A stretch of DNA of 17,302 nucleotides, taken from positions 1 through 17,302 of the forward strand of contig DAAP01000030.1 of assembly GCA_001701165.1 (NCBI GenBank), read 5' to 3'. Below, piece after piece: positions 7,928-14,973 of this stretch (its first letter is position 1; each line of letters begins with the position of its first letter). The position numbers and the translations under genes were made by a program. A model generated the notes under the pieces. It had not been told where the DNA came from. It searched no databases and was given only the letters and a program-made list of their open reading frames with translations. This DNA comes from Bacteroidales bacterium H4 (GTDB taxonomy: Bacteria > Bacteroidota > Bacteroidia > Bacteroidales > Muribaculaceae).

Positions 7928-8026
7928 ATACTTTTTTTCAAGATGGCTGTCATATAGCCTGATTTTCGGCAGGAGTTTTTACAGCATGAGTGCGGATATA
8001 ACCATAGCTCTTGCGCATTCTGAATG

Positions 8027-9064
8027 TCAGTGGCCGAGGTGATTCCATCCTTGGGCCTTTATGGCAATTTCGCTTTCACCATCGCGCGTAATCATTGCAC
8101 ATCCCAAAGTTTGGTCTGTGATATGCCCGATGATTCGTATTCCGGAAATGTCTTTGATTCTGTCGTGATCGGCCAGTGGAACGGTGAACAGTAATTCGTA
8201 ATCTTCGCCGCCGTTCATGGCGGCTGTTACAAGGTTCATGTTCAGCTCTTGAGCCATTACCGCAGTCTGGTAGTCGATTGGTATACGTTCCTCGTAGATA
8301 CGGCATCCGGTCTTTGACTTTTGGCAAATGTGTAGTAGCTCGGAAGATAGTCCGTCCGAGATGTCGATCATGGAAGTTGGCACTATGCCGGCTCTGTCCA
8401 ATTGGCTTACGATATCGCGCCGTGCTTCGGGCTTGAGCTGGCGCTCGACGAGGTATTCTTTACCGGCGAATTGCGGTTCGAAGTCCTTGATGCCTACCGA
8501 GGCGGCTTTTTCGCGTTCGAGCACTTGGAGCCCCATGTATGCGGCGCCAAGGTCCCCGCTTACGCATATCAAGTCGTTGGGTCGGGCGCCATCGCGTCCT
8601 ACAACTTTTGAGGCGGGCGCATCGCCTATGACGGTGACGGAGATGACCAGCCCTTGGCGAGAGGATGTCGTGTCGCCGCCCACGAGGTCTACGCCGTAGA
8701 CTTCGCAGGCCAACCGCAGGCCTTCGTAGAGTTGTTGGATGTGCTCGACGGTGAAGCGGCGCGATATGCCTAGAGATACCACAATCTGCCGCGGTGTGCC
8801 GTTCATAGCGTAGATGTCGCTGAAATTGACTACGGCTGATTTATACCCGAGGTGTTTGAGAGGCACGTATGTCAGGTCAAAGTGTATACCTTCCATAAGG
8901 ATGTCTGTGGATACGAGCACGCGCGTGTCCGGATAAGACAATTCGGCGGCGTCATCACCTATGCCGCGTATTGTGGAGACATTTTTGTGGACGATGCCTT
9001 CGGTGATTTTGTCTATGAGACCGAATTCGCCTAAAGTTGCTATTACTGTCTGCTTTTCTTCCAT
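8027..9064 (-). CDS. thiL: Thiamine-monophosphate kinase
   Basis: The 345-residue cytoplasmic enzyme phosphorylates thiamine monophosphate to the active cofactor thiamine diphosphate. It has the ThiL/PurM-type fold signatures in order: GIGDDAAEL (residues 34-42, metal-binding Asp), STDILMEGIHF (52-62), NFSDIYAMNG (80-89), GGDTT (129-133), the GRDGARPND and VSGDLG segment, MIDISDGLSSELLHICQ, and NGGEDYELLFTV. All are typical and the length is normal. I see no riboswitch upstream. It lies between pnp (156-base gap holding a hairpin) and nusB (promoter in the gap), so it may be the last gene of the sppA-lpxK-pnp-thiL run or have its own unrecognised promoter. Confidence 0.95.
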   Translation of the reverse strand: MEEKQTVIATLGEFGLIDKITEGIVHKNVSTIRGIGDDAAELSYPDTRVLVSTDILMEGIHFDLTYVPLKHLGYKSAVVNFSDIYAMNGTPRQIVVSLGISRRFTVEHIQQLYEGLRLACEVYGVDLVGGDTTSSRQGLVISVTVIGDAPASKVVGRDGARPNDLICVSGDLGAAYMGLQVLEREKAASVGIKDFEPQFAGKEYLVERQLKPEARRDIVSQLDRAGIVPTSMIDISDGLSSELLHICQKSKTGCRIYEERIPIDYQTAVMAQELNMNLVTAAMNGGEDYELLFTVPLADHDRIKDISGIRIIGHITDQTLGCAMITRDGESEIAIKAQGWNHLGH

Positions 9065-9151
9065 GATGCCGGGTATTTATGTTTGTGGTGTAACGTTTAC
9101 TTTCAAAGAAAAGTGGGGCTTTTGTGTAAGGCGCTTTGCGCGGTTATAATG

Positions 9152-9196
9152 TTGTGGTGACACGTCCGCCGCGTGAGCCGGGGCGTGTCACCACAA
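9152..9196 (-). terminator. Long hairpin between pnp and thiL
   Basis: TTGTGGTGACACG (9152-9164) pairs perfectly with CGTGTCACCACAA (9184-9196). Three more pairs inside, one of them G-T, extend the stem to 16. It lies 24 bases after the pnp stop and about 90 before the thiL start. No T-run follows on the minus strand. It may be a partial terminator or a 3' stabiliser that sets lower thiL expression. Confidence 0.5.
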
Positions 9197-9220
9197 TATA
9201 TGTTTGATCGGAATCGTGTG

Positions 9221-10033
9221 TTAGTTGGCGGACACAAGTTCCTTGATGATGGCGAGCATCTTGGGCTGGGCGTTCTCTGCTGCCATCTGCACTTCTTCGT
9301 GAGTAGGAACTTGACGGACGTCTTTGCCTCCGAGGTCGGTGATGACGGAGATGCCGTAGACGCGCATTCCGGCGTGGCGTGCCACGATGACTTCGGGGAC
9401 GGTGGACATACCTACAGCATCGCCGCCTATTACGCGGAAGTACTCGTATTCGGCCGGGGTCTCGAAGGTGGGGCCGGTAGTGCCTACATATACACCATGC
9501 ATCAGACGAATGCCAAGGCGTTTGGCTATTTCGTCAGCCTTGCGGATGAGTTCGTGGTCGTAAGCTTCTGTCATTGCGGGAAAGCGCGGGCCCAGTTCCT
9601 CGTAGTTTTTGCCACGCAGCGGGTTTTCGGGGAAGAGGTTGATTTGGTCGGTAATTGTCATGATGTCGCCTACGCGGAAGTCCTTGTTCATGCCGCCCGC
9701 AGCATTGGATACATACAATGTATCAACGCCGAGTGCGCGGAAAACACGCACGGGGAAGGTGACGGTCTTCATGTCATAACCCTCGTAGTAGTGGAAACGG
9801 CCTTGCATAGCAATAACGCGTTTCCCGTTGAGGTCGCCGAAGATAAGGTTGCCGCTGTGTCCTTGTACGGTGGATACGGGCATATTTGGTATTTGGCTGT
9901 AGGGGATGACAATCTTATTGTCGATATGGTCTACAAGTGCGCCGAGGCCGCTGCCGAGGATGATGGCGGTCTTTGGCATGTTGTTTACACGTTCGCTAAG
10001 AAAAAGCGCTGTTTCTTTGATTTTTTCGAGCAT
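9221..10033 (-). CDS. Purine nucleoside phosphorylase (trimeric, PNP class I family)
   Basis: The 270-residue enzyme splits purine nucleosides with phosphate into base and ribose 1-phosphate for salvage. Family motifs follow in order: ILGSGLGAL (25-33, phosphate loop), VQGHSGN (56-62), GRFHYYEGY (78-86), SNAAGG (109-114), the base-binding GPTFETPAE (187-195, with E191), GMSTVPEVIVARH (208-220), and HEEV with H245. These match the human-type trimeric PNP throughout. At the position of human Asn243 it has Asp233 (ITDLGG), a residue that sets base preference (see findings). The gene lies 86 bases after lpxK on the same strand, with no clear promoter between them, and a hairpin follows its stop. 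The start MLEKIKE gives the usual length. I leave the symbol blank because deoD normally denotes the hexameric enzyme. Confidence 0.93.
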   Translation of the reverse strand: MLEKIKETALFLSERVNNMPKTAIILGSGLGALVDHIDNKIVIPYSQIPNMPVSTVQGHSGNLIFGDLNGKRVIAMQGRFHYYEGYDMKTVTFPVRVFRALGVDTLYVSNAAGGMNKDFRVGDIMTITDQINLFPENPLRGKNYEELGPRFPAMTEAYDHELIRKADEIAKRLGIRLMHGVYVGTTGPTFETPAEYEYFRVIGGDAVGMSTVPEVIVARHAGMRVYGISVITDLGGKDVRQVPTHEEVQMAAENAQPKMLAIIKELVSAN

Positions 10034-10119
10034 TGTGAATAATGGTTTTATGGGTTATATTGTGTTGCTTGAATATGTGTATTATCTCCTGCATGGCAGC
10101 ATTTATTACGCTTCTGTTG

Positions 10120-11235
10120 TCAGGTGTACCTCGAAGGGCTGAGCAACCCCTTGAGTTTCATCAAACGTAGTATCTCGTCACGCAGTGTCTCGCCGCGCAG
10201 TGTCTCACCGGGCTCGGTGTGCATAATATCGACGTGCACCGGCACGTACATCAGAGCTCCTTTGAGTGCCTTTGGGAAATACGGATTGTTGAGCAATCGT
10301 ACAGCATCTTTCTCTGTGGTGACTATGATTTTGCGTGCGCCTTGCAGGCTGTTGTATCTTTCGGTGATAAGTTCGAGGTCGTGGCGTGTGTAGTTGTGGT
10401 GGTCGTCAAAGATGTTGACTTTAACATGTGCGTCAAAACTCTTGACGTAGCGGACAAAAGGCTTTGGATTGGCTATACCTGCAATGACAAGAACAGCATC
10501 GTTGGTTGTGAGTTGGTCCAGCCGTATAGGTGTGCCGCCGAAGACAGGACGTGTTTGCTCGTAGGCAAGGCGCGAATAAAACAGACCTTGGTCCGGAATC
10601 AGGTTGAGGTTTTTGCCAAAGGTCCTAATGTCAATAGGCCGTATGTTGTTAGGACATTTAGTAACAATTACGATGTCGGCACGTGTGATGTTTTTTGCCG
10701 ACTCGCGTAAGCGCCCGTAGGGCAACATTTTGTCATTGAAATAGGGACGATTGTATTCGGTGAGCACTATCGCTATGTCAGGCTTGACGCGACGGTGTTG
10801 GAAAGCATCATCCAAGACAATCATGCTGAGCGATGGATCATCGGCAAGCATTCGCTTTATCCCCGCCACGCGATCCTCACATACACATACGGTGATTTTA
10901 CGACCGAATTTGTGGTATATTTGGTATGGTTCATCGCCTATGTCGTTAGGGGTCGATTGGGGAGTAGCGGCCACAAATCCTGATGTGTGGCGCTTGTATC
11001 CACGGCTGAGTATTCCGATGTTGAAACGGTCACGTAAGGCGGCTACGACGTATTCGGTATGGGGTGTCTTGCCGGTGCCGCCTACGGCGAGGTTGCCGAT
11101 GCAGACCACAGGGACGTCAAAGGAGTACGACTTGATGATGTTGCAGTTGTAGCATAGGTTGCGCACAGCCGTTACTACGCCGTATATTTTAGACAGCGGG
11201 AGCAGGATGAGTTTGGCTAATGTGGATCTGTGCAT
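10120..11235 (-). CDS. lpxK: Tetraacyldisaccharide 4'-kinase (lipid A synthesis)
   Basis: The 371-residue inner-membrane-associated kinase transfers phosphate from ATP to the 4' position of the lipid A disaccharide precursor, giving lipid IVA. A hydrophobic N-terminal region (about residues 8-25) probably seats it at the membrane. The family P-loop is VGGTGKTPHTEYV (51-63), followed by ILSRGYKR (75-82), GDEPYQI (100-106) and the catalytic-region motif LDDAFQHRRVKPDIAIVL. Further on, VLVIAGIANPKPF and DHHNYTRHDL are also typical, and TTEKDAVRL is the expected C-terminal motif. Length is normal for Bacteroidetes. It follows sppA after 141 bases without a recognisable promoter. Its presence confirms a Gram-negative, LPS-bearing host. 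Confidence 0.95.
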   Translation of the reverse strand: MHRSTLAKLILLPLSKIYGVVTAVRNLCYNCNIIKSYSFDVPVVCIGNLAVGGTGKTPHTEYVVAALRDRFNIGILSRGYKRHTSGFVAATPQSTPNDIGDEPYQIYHKFGRKITVCVCEDRVAGIKRMLADDPSLSMIVLDDAFQHRRVKPDIAIVLTEYNRPYFNDKMLPYGRLRESAKNITRADIVIVTKCPNNIRPIDIRTFGKNLNLIPDQGLFYSRLAYEQTRPVFGGTPIRLDQLTTNDAVLVIAGIANPKPFVRYVKSFDAHVKVNIFDDHHNYTRHDLELITERYNSLQGARKIIVTTEKDAVRLLNNPYFPKALKGALMYVPVHVDIMHTEPGETLRGETLRDEILRLMKLKGLLSPSRYT

Positions 11236-11376
11236 CTTGCGTTGTCGTTTTGTGGTGTCCTGTTCTTAGGTGTGGCTTCGTTGTTTTGGATATCGACTGT
11301 TTCTGTTGGAGGTGGTTTTGTCGCTTTTCTGTTCGGGTGTGCTCAGTGAGGCCATGGGCTTTGTGCCGACGTTAAC

Positions 11377-13173
11377 TTATTGAAGGGTTATGCTTTCCAT
11401 GCGTGCCTGTATAGGCGACATGTTGACAATTTGTCCCAGCATCCGCAGGGCTTTGTCTGCTTCGGCCGGTGGTATCGCGGCCCAAGCTGCTTTAGCTTTC
11501 AATGCTTCAGATATGGCGTCTTTTCCGGCAATACCTGCAGAGAGCAGTTGCTGTAGCGGGGAGATTTCCATGGCCGGATATGTGGCGTATGCAGTGGGGG
11601 CTATGCCTATTTGACGTGCCAAGTCGGCAATGGCGTTGTGCAGTGAGCCTATGCGGTCTACGAGCCCTATGCGTAGGGCTGTATTACCATCCCACACACG
11701 GCCTTGAGCGATAGTATTGACACTGTCTTTGGAGATATGGCGGCCTTCGGCCACGCGCCCCACAAAAGTTTCGTATCCGCGCTGTATGGCACGTTGCATC
11801 TCGGCTTTTTGTCTTGGGGTCATATCCTTGATCACAGAAATGTCAATGGCGTCCGGGCTTGTGCTGACACTGGAGAAGTGTATGCCCAGATGCTTGTCCA
11901 ATGTTCCCTCGATGGACGGAACGATTCCGAATATGCCTATGGAGCCGGTGAGGGTTTGCGGCATTGCGTATATGCGGTCGGCGCCGCAGGAGATATAGTA
12001 TCCTCCGGAGGCTGCATAGTCGCCCATGGAGACGTATACAGGCTTGTTTTGTGCCTTGAAATGACGCACGGCGTCCCATATCTGTTCGCTGGCAAAAGCG
12101 CTGCCGCCACCGGAATTGACGCGTAGTACCATTCCGACAATCTTGTCGTCTTTGGCAAGACTAAGTATTTCGGGCACGAGTGAAGATGCCACGATGCCTT
12201 TGTCCCCATTCTCGGTGATATCGCCGTCTGCAAAGACTACTGCTATGTGTGTGTCATCTGCCGTGGCCAAGTTTGCCGTGGCATAATCGGACATATATTC
12301 GGCCGGTGATACAAGCTCAAGATCTTTAGGATCCTCGGTTTCGGTGAGTGCGCACAAGACGTCTTCGGCTTGTCGTCGATATGCAATTTTGTCTATCAGT
12401 TTGTGATTGAGGCACCATTGGGCACTGCGGCTCATGGTGAGCGAATCGGCCAAGGCACAGACATCGGCAGTCGGAATTTTGCGTGACATACCGATGCCTT
12501 CTGAGATGCCGGCCCATATCGAGTCGAGGAACAACTGTGTCTGCATGCGTGCGGGTTCGCTCATGCTGTTGAGCAGAAATGGTTCGACGGCACTTTTGTA
12601 GGTCCCCACTTTGAAAACCTGGATGTTGACGTCCAACTTGTCCAAGGCGTCTTTGAAGTAAGGAACGGAGGAGGATAGGCCGTGGATATCAAGGGTGCCC
12701 ATAGGGTTTAGATATACCGTATCGGCGGCAGAGGCCACGTAGTAGTCGCCTTGGCTGAACTCATCGCCATAGGCCAATATCCATTTGTCTGTGCCTTTTT
12801 TGAAACGGGCGAGCGCTTCGCGTAGTTCTGCACGTGAGGCGTAACCAAGTGTACTGCCTGTGCAGTCGATGTATACTCCGTCAATGCGGCCGTCTGTGGC
12901 GGCGTATTCCAGCGAGCGCAAGATATCCTCGAAGGTGGTGGCATCGGATTGCCCGTTGAGGATGAGGTCCGGAATGTCTTGCGGCGTCCGGTGTTCGCTG
13001 ATGACTCCGTCAAGCTGTATGTGTAATATGCTGTGATCCGCTATCTTGACACTCTTGAGGCTTGATCCGATAAGGCCGGCAACGAATACGATTGTGAGAA
13101 CGAACAATATCATCACCGACAGCCAAATGGCGGCCATCGAGCCGAGGAATGACATGAAAAAATTTTTTAGCAT
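11377..13173 (-). CDS. sppA: Signal peptide peptidase SppA, long (67K) form
   Basis: The 598-residue membrane serine protease degrades cleaved signal peptides and probably other membrane peptides. One N-terminal membrane helix lies at about residues 13-35. Two homologous ClpP-like halves follow. The first holds the general-base lysine K193 in VGTYKSAVEPF. The second holds the nucleophile S389 in MGDYAASGGYYIS, preceded by RVNSGGGSAFASEQIW (351-366). This is the Ser-Lys dyad split across two halves, as in the E. coli long form. The gene has its own consensus promoter and a leader with a stable GC-rich hairpin. It is followed by lpxK, pnp and thiL on the same strand with gaps of 86-156 bases, possibly one transcription unit. 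Confidence 0.95.
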   Translation of the reverse strand: MLKNFFMSFLGSMAAIWLSVMILFVLTIVFVAGLIGSSLKSVKIADHSILHIQLDGVISEHRTPQDIPDLILNGQSDATTFEDILRSLEYAATDGRIDGVYIDCTGSTLGYASRAELREALARFKKGTDKWILAYGDEFSQGDYYVASAADTVYLNPMGTLDIHGLSSSVPYFKDALDKLDVNIQVFKVGTYKSAVEPFLLNSMSEPARMQTQLFLDSIWAGISEGIGMSRKIPTADVCALADSLTMSRSAQWCLNHKLIDKIAYRRQAEDVLCALTETEDPKDLELVSPAEYMSDYATANLATADDTHIAVVFADGDITENGDKGIVASSLVPEILSLAKDDKIVGMVLRVNSGGGSAFASEQIWDAVRHFKAQNKPVYVSMGDYAASGGYYISCGADRIYAMPQTLTGSIGIFGIVPSIEGTLDKHLGIHFSSVSTSPDAIDISVIKDMTPRQKAEMQRAIQRGYETFVGRVAEGRHISKDSVNTIAQGRVWDGNTALRIGLVDRIGSLHNAIADLARQIGIAPTAYATYPAMEISPLQQLLSAGIAGKDAISEALKAKAAWAAIPPAEADKALRMLGQIVNMSPIQARMESITLQ

Positions 13174-13200
13174 AGTCGTCCGTGTCGTTTATTTGAAGCC

Positions 13201-13230
13201 GTGCCGCGTGAAGGCGTGTCCGCGCGGCAC
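13201..13230 (-). promoter_or_regulatory. GC-rich hairpin in the sppA 5' leader
   Basis: GTGCCGCG (13201-13208) and CGCGGCAC (13223-13230) form an 8-bp stem with a 14-base loop. It lies between the sppA promoter (13246-13277) and the start codon at 13173. In the transcribed direction no T-run follows, so it is not a classic terminator. It would form at or near the 5' end of the sppA mRNA. Confidence 0.45.
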
Positions 13231-13245
13231 TGGTTCTCTGTTGTG

Positions 13246-13277
13246 CAAAGGTACTAATAAATCCTCGGCCTTCCAAA
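13246..13277 (-). promoter_or_regulatory. Promoter of sppA (Bacteroidetes type)
   Basis: On the minus strand TTTG (13277-13274), 20 bases, then TACCTTTG (13253-13246) followed by CA. Both elements and the spacing match the Bacteroidetes consensus (TTTG, 19-21 bases, TAnnTTTG). The predicted start of transcription is around 13240, giving a leader of about 65 bases. Confidence 0.75.
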
Positions 13278-13317
13278 GTTTTACATTATTTTGTTGCATG
13301 GGTTCGGAAACCAAAAT

Positions 13318-13333
13318 GATTGCTATTGCAATC
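13318..13333 (-). terminator. Terminator after pth
   Basis: On the minus strand GATTGC, loop AATA, GCAATC, then ATTTTGGTTT. This 6-bp stem with a tetraloop and a short U-rich tract lies 57 bases after the pth stop and just upstream of the sppA promoter, the expected place to end the rplY-pth transcript. Confidence 0.5.
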
Positions 13334-13389
13334 GCACTGCCGTCTTGTTGGGTTCGAGGTGTATGACGCCGTGTTCGCGGGTCGGAAAG

Positions 13390-13953
13390 CTACTTGTTGT
13401 TGTAGTTGCACATGGCGTGCTGCAGTCCGGCGAGGACTGCGTCTTGTGCGGCTTCGACGGCAATGTTTACGCGGGCTGAAAGTGCGTCCTCTTGCTCCGG
13501 CGTGAAATGTCCGAGGACATAGTCGACTTGGCAACCGCGCGGAAAGTCGTTTCCTATGCCGAAACGAAGTCGTGCGTAGTTTTGCGTGCCGAGCATATCC
13601 GCAATGTTTTTCAGCCCGTTGTGTCCTGCATCGCTACCGGAGGGCTTGAGGCGTATGGTGCCGAAGGGTAGGGCTATGTCATCTACTAGCACAAGGATGT
13701 TCTCGATGGCGATGTTCTCCTTTTCTTTCCAGTAGCGGACGGCATTGCCGCTGAGGTTCATGTATGTGGAGGGCTTGAGCAAGACCACTTGTTGGTTCTT
13801 AAGGCGTGTGTGCGCGATGTCGCCATAACGTCCGGTTTCAAAAGAAATATTGGACGCCTGGGCCCAGGCGTCCAATATTCTGAAACCGATGTTATGTCTG
13901 GTGTCACGGTATTCATCGCCGATATTGCCCAAGCCAACAATGAGATGTTTCAT
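13390..13953 (-). CDS. pth: Peptidyl-tRNA hydrolase
   Basis: The 187-residue cytoplasmic enzyme frees tRNA from peptidyl-tRNA that drops off ribosomes. Catalytic and binding residues of the bacterial Pth family are present: N10 (VGLGNIG), the catalytic H20 (TRHNIGF), N66 (TYMNLSGNAV), D91 (LVDDIALPFG) and H111 (SDAGHNGLKNI). The C-terminal RFGIGND and VLGHF motifs are also present. Length is normal. It starts 32 bases after rplY, a neighbour pairing common across bacteria because both serve translation, and must share its promoter. Codons 25-36 contain a 34-bp perfect palindrome (13846-13879). The protein sequence there still looks normal for the family, so the palindrome is not a coding insertion. 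Confidence 0.96.
   Translation of the reverse strand: MKHLIVGLGNIGDEYRDTRHNIGFRILDAWAQASNISFETGRYGDIAHTRLKNQQVVLLKPSTYMNLSGNAVRYWKEKENIAIENILVLVDDIALPFGTIRLKPSGSDAGHNGLKNIADMLGTQNYARLRFGIGNDFPRGCQVDYVLGHFTPEQEDALSARVNIAVEAAQDAVLAGLQHAMCNYNNK
13833..13888. repeat. Long palindrome inside the pth coding sequence
   Basis: Bases 13846-13862 and 13863-13879 are perfect 17-bp inverted arms with no spacer, centred on GGGCCC. Further out, CGGTTTCA (13833-13840) pairs with TGAAACCG (13881-13888), with 5 unpaired bases on one side and 1 on the other. Together 25 base pairs could form in a cruciform or an mRNA hairpin. Because the symmetry is in phase, both strands read DAWAQASNI across the core. Confidence 0.9.
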
Positions 13954-13985
13954 CGTTGCTGTGTCGAGTATCGGTTATGAATGTG

Positions 13986-14636
13986 TTATTCAGCAGCGGC
14001 AGCCTGTGCACCGCGAGCGGCGCGGGTCAGTTGTACTGCACATACTACGGCGTTCTTGGCGTTGACCAATTCAAGGCCTTCAAAGTGGAGGTCACCTACT
14101 TGAAGCGCTTTGCCAAGACCGAGGTTGTCGACGTTGATGACAAGACGTTCGGGGACGTTGGTGTAGATGGCTTTAACTTTGAGTTTCTTCATTGAGAGGC
14201 TGAGTTTGCCGCCGGCTTTGACACCTTCAGCATGGCCTTCAAGTTTGACGGGCACTTGGATGACCACGGGTTTTTTGTCGTCAACTTCGAGGAAATCCAT
14301 GTGGAGGATAGTGTCCTTGACGGGGTGGAATTGGATGTCCTTGAGAATGGCCATCTTTTTGCCGCCGTTAAAGTCGAGTTCGATAGCGAAGATGTCGGGG
14401 GTGTAGACGAGTTTGCGTACATCGTCTTGTGCCACGACAAGGTCGGTGGTAATAAGCGCTTTGTTGTCGCCGATTTCAACGAGTTTCTGGCCGGGAGCAA
14501 GAGTGCCGGTGAAGGGCAGTTCGACAGCGGCGCCGCCATTGAGAACTACGGGGATTTTTCCTTCAGCACGCAGTGCTTTGGTAGCCTTCTTGCCCAGATC
14601 GGTACGGGGCTCGGCTTGAAGTTGGAATGTCTTCAT
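13986..14636 (-). CDS. rplY: Ribosomal protein L25/general stress protein Ctc
   Basis: The 216-residue protein is the long L25 form (TL5/Ctc type), which binds 5S rRNA in the large subunit. The N-terminal L25 domain spans about residues 1-92, with RTDLGKKATKALRAEGKIP and VYTPDIFAIELDF. The C-terminal beta domain follows, with HMDFLEVDDKKPVVIQVPV, LEGHAEGVKAGGKLS and PERLVINVDNLGLGKALQVGD. It ends in an Ala-rich tail (ARGAQAAAAE), common in this phylum. A consensus promoter lies about 90 bases upstream, and the leader can form an AT-rich hairpin (14667-14687). The pth gene follows after 32 bases. Confidence 0.94.
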   Translation of the reverse strand: MKTFQLQAEPRTDLGKKATKALRAEGKIPVVLNGGAAVELPFTGTLAPGQKLVEIGDNKALITTDLVVAQDDVRKLVYTPDIFAIELDFNGGKKMAILKDIQFHPVKDTILHMDFLEVDDKKPVVIQVPVKLEGHAEGVKAGGKLSLSMKKLKVKAIYTNVPERLVINVDNLGLGKALQVGDLHFEGLELVNAKNAVVCAVQLTRAARGAQAAAAE

Positions 14637-14666
14637 TGGTGTTTTTGTGTTGTTTTGTGTTACTAA

Positions 14667-14687
14667 AAATTAAGTTGCTCTTAATTT
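14667..14687 (-). promoter_or_regulatory. AT-rich hairpin in the rplY leader
   Basis: AAATTAAG (14667-14674) and CTTAATTT (14680-14687) form an 8-bp stem with a 5-base loop, lying between the rplY promoter and its start codon. No protein or RNA ligand can be named. Confidence 0.35.
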
Positions 14688-14722
14688 CCCATCACACGAG
14701 GGAGGGCTATGAAAAGCGGTTG

Positions 14723-14754
14723 CAAAGGTATGATTTTTTTTGCTAATGTGCAAT
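14723..14754 (-). promoter_or_regulatory. Promoter of rplY-pth (Bacteroidetes type)
   Basis: On the minus strand TTG (14753-14751), 20 bases, then TACCTTTG (14730-14723) followed by CA. The -7 element is identical to those of sppA and rpoD. The expected leader is about 80 bases. Confidence 0.75.
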
Positions 14755-14759
14755 AGCTT

Positions 14760-14780
14760 GAGGCTTTTGCCTCCTTTTTT
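14760..14780 (+). terminator. Plus-strand intrinsic terminator-like hairpin with no plus-strand gene
   Basis: GAGGC, loop TTTT, GCCTC, then C and six T. The 5-bp stem plus T-tract is read on the plus strand, but no plus-strand gene precedes it. It would stop antisense transcription coming through rplY before it reaches rpoD. Confidence 0.45.
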
Positions 14781-14891
14781 ATGCGTAGATATGCGTGTTT
14801 TTTTTGACGTGCTTGTGTCTTCGCTTTATTCTCCGTGGCTGTATTTGCCTGGTTTTTGCTGTTGCTTACGCTGTGTTGTGGCGGGTTGACG

Positions 14892-14917
14892 AAAAAACCG
14901 GACTGCATTGAGTCTGG
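14892..14917 (-). terminator. Rho-independent terminator of rpoD
   Basis: On the minus strand CCAGACT, loop CAATGC, AGTCCGG, then six T. The stem is 7 positions with one A-C mismatch. It starts 57 bases after the rpoD stop and is the clearest intrinsic terminator in the window. Confidence 0.7.
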
Positions 14918-14973
14918 AAATTATGTGAGTCTCTGCTAAGTGGCAGGGATATGACACAGCTACTCTTGGCCGC

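Larger units (their letters stand above)
14637..14973. other. Intergenic region between rplY and rpoD
   Basis: These 337 bases hold the rplY leader and promoter (14667-14754), a plus-strand terminator-like hairpin (14760-14780) and the rpoD terminator (14892-14917). A 75-codon minus-strand frame at 14681-14908 crosses the rplY promoter and starts inside the rpoD terminator. It has a Lys/Gln/Asn-rich, low-complexity product, so I do not call it a gene. Confidence 0.7.

Noticed and set aside
9173..10042. 289-codon plus-strand open frame opposite the purine nucleoside phosphorylase
   Set aside because: It is fully antisense to a firmly identified gene. Its product is rich in His, Val, Ala and Asp with no recognisable motif, as expected of a shadow frame.
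14681..14908. 75-codon minus-strand frame between rpoD and rplY
   Set aside because: It starts inside the rpoD terminator and runs through the rplY promoter, and its product is low-complexity Lys/Gln/Asn-rich sequence.
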